A DNA stretch of 64,000 nucleotides from an uncultured Lachnospiraceae bacterium (GTDB taxonomy: Bacteria > Bacillota > Clostridia > Lachnospirales > Lachnospiraceae), in the NCBI GenBank assembly GCA_951802115.1, contig CATOPL010000003.1, positions 1-64,000 of the forward strand, in the 5' to 3' direction. The position numbers and the translations under genes were made by a program. This document shows, in pieces, positions 59,419 through 64,000 of this stretch; the first letter of the stretch is position 1, and each line of letters begins with the position of its first letter. The notes under the pieces were generated by a model that had not been told where the DNA came from, did no database searches, and was given only the letters and a program-made list of their open reading frames with translations.

Positions 59419-60240
59419 ATGGAGAAAAAAAGTAAATTGCTCACAATCGGTCAGTTCGCAGCTCTGCATGGCATCAATAAGAAAACTCTGATGTGGTACG
59501 ATGAAATTGGTCTTTTTCATCCATCATTTATTCATCCAGAAAATGGATACAGATATTACAGCTACTATCAGAGCGCCATTCTGGAAACAATCCTGCTGTT
59601 GCGGGAGTTAGATGTGCCGATTGAAGAAATCCAGGTATTTATGAAAAACCGCTCCGCTGCCAGCATGGAACAGGTCTTAAAAGAAAAAATTGAAGATTTA
59701 GACCGCAGTATGGCACATCTGAGGGCAGTTCGGAAAACGCTGTCCTACCACCGCCAGAATATGCAGACATTATTGGCGATGGACTTATCAGAAATCACCA
59801 TTGTGCAGAAGAAGGAGCGCAGTTTAGTTACCGTAGACATCAATCGGGACAGTACGTTTGATAAGCAGGTAGAGATGATTACTGCTGAAACGAAAAAATA
59901 TCAGCTTCGCCGTCTGCATGATGCCTCCTATGGTACGATGATCGCAGTAGATAGTCTGCAAAAAGGGAATTTCGAGGATTATTCCAAACTTTTTATTGAA
60001 ATTCCGTTCCCCATAAAGAAAGATGGATTGCACATACAACCTGCCGGGGATTATGTACGGGCATTTTATAGGGATGCAACAGAAAGCCCTGCGCTTTGCT
60101 ACCAAAGGACATTTGATTATGCCGAAGAACATGGCCTTACATTATCGGGGTTCTCTTATGAAGTTATTATCAATGAAAATGTGATTGATCGGGCAGAGGA
60201 CGCTCTTGTGCAGATTGAGATACCTGTGAAATCTCAATAG
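59419..60240 (+). CDS. MerR-family regulator with GyrI-like ligand domain
   Basis: 273 residues. HTH near residues 8-40 (TIGQFAALHGINKKTLMWYDEIGLFHP), YRYYSYYQ, a coiled-coil dimerisation helix (about 80-120), then a GyrI/BmrR-like effector domain (QPAGDYVRAFYRDATES, SGFSYEVIINENV). BmrR-type proteins bind diverse lipophilic drugs and activate efflux genes. Divergent from the hydrolase-MATE operon with a MerR-type operator between. ATG 59419 chosen; 59350 would overlap the operator. Confidence 0.9.
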   Translation: MEKKSKLLTIGQFAALHGINKKTLMWYDEIGLFHPSFIHPENGYRYYSYYQSAILETILLLRELDVPIEEIQVFMKNRSAASMEQVLKEKIEDLDRSMAHLRAVRKTLSYHRQNMQTLLAMDLSEITIVQKKERSLVTVDINRDSTFDKQVEMITAETKKYQLRRLHDASYGTMIAVDSLQKGNFEDYSKLFIEIPFPIKKDGLHIQPAGDYVRAFYRDATESPALCYQRTFDYAEEHGLTLSGFSYEVIINENVIDRAEDALVQIEIPVKSQ

Positions 60241-60307
60241 AGATTTTATCCATGTAGCAAATTTTAATCAAACACGAGTATCCCCGACTGAAATCTCACA
60301 TTCCCCC

Positions 60308-60336
60308 TTGACAACATCTTTAGAAATTTGTATAGC
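60308..60336 (+). promoter_or_regulatory. Orphan promoter reading into the DUF1905 gene antisense
   Basis: TTGACA (60308-60313) and TATAGC (60331-60336) are 17 bases apart. Downstream, ATGGAT ... ATCCAT (60373-60394) forms a hairpin followed by CCTTTTAATC, so a transcript of some 60 bases is possible. No gene follows on this strand. Confidence 0.4.
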
Positions 60337-60400
60337 ATTATAACACAAAAATCGTTATGAAACAGTACAACTACATGGATATTCCTTGAAATCCATCCTT

Positions 60401-60703
60401 TTAATCTCGTTCTCTGACGGTTATCAAAACACGTTCTCCAACCTGTTTCCCGATCCGGGCGCGGATATCTTTTCGTATTCCTATTATATAGCAAATACTG
60501 CCGTCCGCATACTTCACTCCCATATTTACAATACTGCCGTCATATGGAACCCCGTCAAATGTAACATGCGCCTTTACCCTTCCCCTGCCGAACTCCTTTC
60601 GAATATCATAAGGAAAGATTATATACGCTCCGCCCTTCTTATCTGCGGCACAGATTACCGATTCATATTCATAAATTCTGTCACTCATTGTCACTGTATC
60701 CAT
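60401..60703 (-). CDS. DUF1905 domain protein
   Basis: 100 residues. VKAHVTFDGVPYDGSIVNM, YIIGIRKDIRARIGKQVGERVLITV match DUF1905, a small beta-barrel domain of unknown role, often found with YdeI-like domains. No clear Shine-Dalgarno precedes either possible ATG, so expression may depend on the upstream DUF1349 gene, whose stop is five bases away. Confidence 0.8.
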   Translation of the reverse strand: MDTVTMSDRIYEYESVICAADKKGGAYIIFPYDIRKEFGRGRVKAHVTFDGVPYDGSIVNMGVKYADGSICYIIGIRKDIRARIGKQVGERVLITVRERD

Positions 60704-60708
60704 TTTGT

Positions 60709-61326
60709 CTAAAATTTCAAAAGTGTTTCATCCGGCTGCTGTCCGTCATGCGCCTCCCACTGACATTTCGTCATCTGCATATTGGAAAATACAGCCTTAA
60801 ACGAAGACTCTTCCGGAGAGCAGGCATAGATGCCAAAACGGATTTTTCCCTTTCCTTCCTGCATATGACAGATACGCATCTGCGTAAACCGGCTCCCGTC
60901 TTCTGAACATTCCATACAGTAATCATCTTCTCTTCGGCTGAACCGGTACCACATGGATGTTACGGAAGCGTCGATTGCCGTTGTCGCCCAATCCGAATAC
61001 CCGTGATTTGTCACCACGCTTCCCAGATGCTGATATTCTTCATTTTCATACTCGACGGAGCCTTTCAGCCAGTTCTCGCTGTCCAGATACATGACAATCC
61101 CACACTGGTCAAACCGATGATGACTGTCCGCAAACTCTGTTTTTACGATAAAGCTGAAATATTTCTCTTCCGTTTCCATCTGCAGAACAGGCGCATTGTC
61201 ATTCTGAAAATGGTAGTAGGTTCTCTGCCATAGATCCGTGTGCGGCCTGGTAACGATTTCCACCGTATCCCCGCTGACGGTATAACTTTTCGGCTCTCTT
61301 AGCCAGCTGAATTTTGTCAGATCCAT
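60709..61326 (-). CDS. DUF1349 domain protein (concanavalin-like fold)
   Basis: 205 residues. SFIVKTEFADSHHRFDQCGIVMYLDSENWLKGSVEYENEEYQHLGSVVTN-type region, then YSDWATTAI, fits DUF1349, a beta-sandwich related to concanavalin-like lectins or glucanases. Cytosolic, no signal. AAGGAG ten bases before ATG. Confidence 0.82.
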   Translation of the reverse strand: MDLTKFSWLREPKSYTVSGDTVEIVTRPHTDLWQRTYYHFQNDNAPVLQMETEEKYFSFIVKTEFADSHHRFDQCGIVMYLDSENWLKGSVEYENEEYQHLGSVVTNHGYSDWATTAIDASVTSMWYRFSRREDDYCMECSEDGSRFTQMRICHMQEGKGKIRFGIYACSPEESSFKAVFSNMQMTKCQWEAHDGQQPDETLLKF

Positions 61327-61479
61327 ACGTCTTTCACTCCTTATATCACCGTACTGCCGTAAACAGTACCTGCCTTTTTCCCGGACCGCCTTTTCCAGAG
61401 ATCAAACTGTCCGCAAGATATACCCAAGTATATTTTATATTTATTATACAACAGACGGCTTTTAAGTGGAACTGTTTTT

Positions 61480-63276
61480 TCATCCGGAACCGCGCTTCAT
61501 CAGCCTCCACAGCGTCGATCTGCTGATTTCCAGCCGGCTGGCTGCATTCGTCCTGTTTCCGTTTTCCTCCTCCAGTACTTTGCAGATAATATCACGATTG
61601 ATTTTCTCCAGAGGCTGGTTCAGATCGATTCTTATATTTGCATCTTCAACCTTATCGCTTACGGTAGCGATGGCATTTTCCCGTTTTAACACAGTTTTCA
61701 CTTCCGCTTCATGCACGATTCCGTCTTCACTCATGGCAGCGATCTCCTCCAGCGTTCTTTGAAACTGGGTATAATTGTGCGGCCAGTCATAATTCTCCAG
61801 AAGACTCATGGCTTCCGGTTCTATTCCCATTAAAGACGTCTGCAGGCTGATATCCACATGGCTGAAATATTTGTTTACTATAAGCGAAAACCGTTCCCCC
61901 TCTGTACGTACAGGCGGCAGAAACAAAGTAACACAGCACAGCGTTTCCAGAAAATCTTTTCCCGCCTCGGTAACCGTCCCCTGCTTGTCACAGACGCAGG
62001 AAAAGATCACTCTGTTCCTCCTGCATACATTCATCTCCAGCAGATTTGCCAGCATCTGCTTTCTCTGAATGGATGTGAGGATATCAATATTTTTTATATA
62101 TATCGTACATCCGTTCTGTGCCAGCGGAGAATTGTGATGCTCCATCAGATAATTCCAGGCTTTTTTATTCATCATAAAACAGTCGATGATCACCAGCGGT
62201 CTGTTTCTCCATCGGCTCTGCACATAGATGTATTTCACTGCCTGTTCTTTGCAGGTTCCGTCCTCTCCATAGATTAAAAGCGGCTGTTCACTCTGGTTCA
62301 GCAGTTCAATTTTTTTCAAGGAGTCACTCTGCATTCTTATCACGCCGTAGATGCTGTTCCCATACTCCTGTTCGGCTTCCGGCTGCCCCATATAACGGAT
62401 TCCCCGCCTGATATCCGGTAGGGATACTTTATTTTCCGTAAAATAATAGATCGTATACTCTTTTTGAGAAAAATACCCTTTCGTCATCCGTATAGAATAC
62501 CTTACATTGCTGATCTGCTTGATCATATGGCAGCTGTCGCCCTGCATCTCTCTGCCGCGTTCTGATCTTAGATAACTGACAATCGGCTCGTTGTTTGTCT
62601 CCAGTGTAGAAAAGAAAATGTCCCCGTCTTCATCGAAAACAACCGTATGATTGATATGTTTCCAGATCAGACTGCGCAGAAAGCGATTCTCTTCCCGCAG
62701 TTCCTGATGCGTATAATACAGCTGCCTTGCCCTTAAGAACGCGTTTCGAATACATTCCCGGCCGGATTTTATCAGAATCGGGTTCAATCCAAATCTCAGA
62801 GCCGTCGTATAGGCAACCATATCGCATAAAATTGCATGTGCGCTTCCTTTTGAGATTTCCATCAGCGCCGTCTCCACATCATCCGCACCGCTGATGGAGA
62901 ATACATCGATCTCGGAATCTATGATCTGCCCTACCACCTGAGCATTGCCCGTGATGTTCGGAAAACCTACAATCGCATAATTATTTGAGATATTTCCTCC
63001 AATTCTCATCGCTCTTAAAATATCCAGCGGCGAGATCTCGATCTCAACAATCGGCAGATCCAGCTGTTCCTGCAGCATGGAAGCTGTTCCGCCGCGGGAT
63101 ACGATGATATCATGGTCGTTATAAAAATTATGCTGAGCAAGCAAAAGGCCCTGCCCCAGGTCCCCCACAAATACATTCAGCTCGATATCATCAAATTCCC
63201 TTACAGTCTCGATCATCACTCTTTTCATGCTTTCATAGGGGGCAATGGCAAGAATACGAATTTTTTTCTGTTTCAT
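61480..63276 (-). CDS. PrpR-type regulator with degenerate AAA+ domain
   Basis: 598 residues from ATG 63276. The PrpR-type N-terminal sensor (ILAIAPYESMKRVMIETVREF, NVFVGDL and DIIVSRGGTASMLQ) spans about 1-180. A linker with PAS-like and helical parts follows. The AAA+ domain has Walker A GEDGTCKE, but the GAFTGA loop that contacts sigma-54 is absent: the region between FMMNKKAWNYLME and TIYIKNIDIL is too short. A Fis-type HTH ends it (NRTNAASRLEISRSTLWRLMK). It may act without sigma-54. The next gene is lactate-racemase-like. Confidence 0.8.
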   Translation of the reverse strand: MKQKKIRILAIAPYESMKRVMIETVREFDDIELNVFVGDLGQGLLLAQHNFYNDHDIIVSRGGTASMLQEQLDLPIVEIEISPLDILRAMRIGGNISNNYAIVGFPNITGNAQVVGQIIDSEIDVFSISGADDVETALMEISKGSAHAILCDMVAYTTALRFGLNPILIKSGRECIRNAFLRARQLYYTHQELREENRFLRSLIWKHINHTVVFDEDGDIFFSTLETNNEPIVSYLRSERGREMQGDSCHMIKQISNVRYSIRMTKGYFSQKEYTIYYFTENKVSLPDIRRGIRYMGQPEAEQEYGNSIYGVIRMQSDSLKKIELLNQSEQPLLIYGEDGTCKEQAVKYIYVQSRWRNRPLVIIDCFMMNKKAWNYLMEHHNSPLAQNGCTIYIKNIDILTSIQRKQMLANLLEMNVCRRNRVIFSCVCDKQGTVTEAGKDFLETLCCVTLFLPPVRTEGERFSLIVNKYFSHVDISLQTSLMGIEPEAMSLLENYDWPHNYTQFQRTLEEIAAMSEDGIVHEAEVKTVLKRENAIATVSDKVEDANIRIDLNQPLEKINRDIICKVLEEENGNRTNAASRLEISRSTLWRLMKRGSG

Positions 63277-63286
63277 CACAGACCCT

Positions 63287-64000
63287 TCATTCAAAATCTT
63301 TCATATTTCCTTTCTCGTCAAACTGCTGTTCGTACGGCCCGTCCAGAATCTCTATCTCATCATGATCTGCGATATCCGCCAGCATACTTTCTGAAACCTC
63401 AAACTCGGTTAAAGACAGCGTATCTTTAATTCGTACAATCCGCGCTCTGTGACAGTCTGTTTTGGCACAGGTTCTTACCGCCAGACGCAGCGCATCAAAA
63501 TCATTGTTCTGGTACAGGGGAATCTTTCCTCCATCGATCATCAGATTGGTGGTCAGATTTACCCATGTGCTCTCCCAGTCCACAGAATTCAGACATCGTC
63601 TTGTTGTGATGTCCGCAAGGCCGAGACCGCACCCGTTATGATGGCTCTGCTCTGTAAGTCCGCGGATAAACAGCCGTTTTGTATGAAAATCATCTTTAAA
63701 ATACGGCATGAATCCGCGTCCTGTCACATTGGGATCCGCACCTTCTCCCGATATATTTTTCCCGATCCTGTCAATAATCAGCACATCGATATGATCAAAT
63801 TTAAACCTGGGAAATCTTCTTCTGGCCGTCCTCAGCAGTTCCTTATCTCCTTCTACGATCTCATCTTTGGCATATGCTTTCATCTCCGATATCTGATCAT
63901 AGGCATTCTGAACCACTCCCACGCCGAATATCACCGGCATCTTCTCCAGAAACACCTTTGCAACCATTGGGATTCGCTCTGCAAAAGTATCAAACCCCTG
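63287..64000 (-). CDS. Lactate-racemase-like (DUF2088) protein, 3' part
   Basis: The last 237 codons; the start lies beyond the window. Segments: GFDTFAERIPMVAKVFLEK, IDVLIIDRIGKNISGEGAD, PNVTGRG and LTEQSHHNGCGLGLADITT. This family is related to the nickel-pincer lactate racemase LarA and DUF2088. It ends 11 bases before the PrpR-type gene on the same strand, so the regulator probably serves this gene or its operon. A true racemase needs the pincer lysine and histidines, which are not in view. Confidence 0.65.
   Translation of the reverse strand, partial: QGFDTFAERIPMVAKVFLEKMPVIFGVGVVQNAYDQISEMKAYAKDEIVEGDKELLRTARRRFPRFKFDHIDVLIIDRIGKNISGEGADPNVTGRGFMPYFKDDFHTKRLFIRGLTEQSHHNGCGLGLADITTRRCLNSVDWESTWVNLTTNLMIDGGKIPLYQNNDFDALRLAVRTCAKTDCHRARIVRIKDTLSLTEFEVSESMLADIADHDEIEILDGPYEQQFDEKGNMKDFE

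Noticed and set aside
60279..60300. A TATCCCC sequence near the MerR gene as a fourth LysR-type operator
   Set aside because: It lacks the GGCTTRTR half and is not joined to a -35 box as at the other three sites.

Overview
The window looks like a chromosomal segment of a spore-forming, low-to-mid G+C Clostridia bacterium, most likely Lachnospiraceae. The reasons are the sigG - ylmC/ymxH - nrdR order at the left edge, strong AGGAGG-type ribosome binding sites, a SigI/RsgI pair, CotH, and families typical of gut Clostridia (DUF5688, DUF5685, a CoA-disulfide reductase/rhodanese fusion). No phage, integrase, CRISPR array, rRNA operon or complete insertion sequence was seen.

Layout. (1) 0-12 kb, mostly plus strand, is housekeeping: sigG start, ylmC, nrdR, shikimate kinase, a TerD-AIM24 pair, efp, a membrane lipase-like hydrolase, DUF5688, tRNA-Arg(CCG), an SH3b protein, an RluF-type pseudouridine synthase, ligA and an MscS channel, then a minus-strand DUF362/ferredoxin protein. 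(2) 13.2-26.2 kb is one coherent plus-strand locus: SAM methyltransferase, LysR regulator, a second SAM methyltransferase, then two complete nickel/peptide-type ABC importers in the order B-C-D-E-A then A-B-C-D-E. Three promoters in this locus carry the same 21-bp element (TATCCCCC, four variable positions, then a GGCTTRTR-like end) that runs into the -35 box, so it reads as one regulon. (3) 26.2-38 kb, minus strand: DAHP synthase, a DnaJ/DUF5685/zinc-ribbon operon, ilvE, two-subunit fumarase, kptA, and a lipoprotein - cotH - sigI - rsgI cluster. Most of this block is bracketed by two nearly identical 193-bp MITE-like elements in inverted orientation. (4) 38.4-45.6 kb, minus strand: a nucleoside salvage operon (deoD, ADP-ribosylglycohydrolase-family protein, BmpA-type lipoprotein, NupO/P/Q-type ABC transporter). 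(5) 46.3-49.6 kb: MGMT-family protein, a split DUF606/YdcZ transporter pair, a 104-bp tandem-repeat array ahead of a PfkB kinase, and a flavodoxin-fold reductase. (6) 50-55.3 kb: two rhodaneses and a CoA-disulfide reductase/rhodanese fusion, an HTH pseudogene, an AraC-ClpP pair, and a ferredoxin - membrane Fe-S protein - ArsR operon whose ArsR has the two-cysteine layout of the persulfide sensors BigR/SqrR. (7) 55.3-56.8 kb is a gene graveyard (chemotaxis receptor, cardiolipin synthase, YtvI/AI-2E remnants). It lies next to a MerR-regulated serine hydrolase/MATE drug-response cassette. (8) 60.4-64 kb: DUF1905, DUF1349, a PrpR-type regulator without GAFTGA, and a lactate-racemase-like (DUF2088) gene cut by the window edge.

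Most interesting are the CotH kinase encoded between two surface proteins with repetitive Ser/Thr/Tyr-Asp tails and translationally coupled to SigI/RsgI; the LysR/two-methyltransferase/two-importer regulon with its shared operator; and the inverted MITE pair. Coordinates and motifs were read directly from the sequence. Family assignments rest on recognised motifs, not on database searches.
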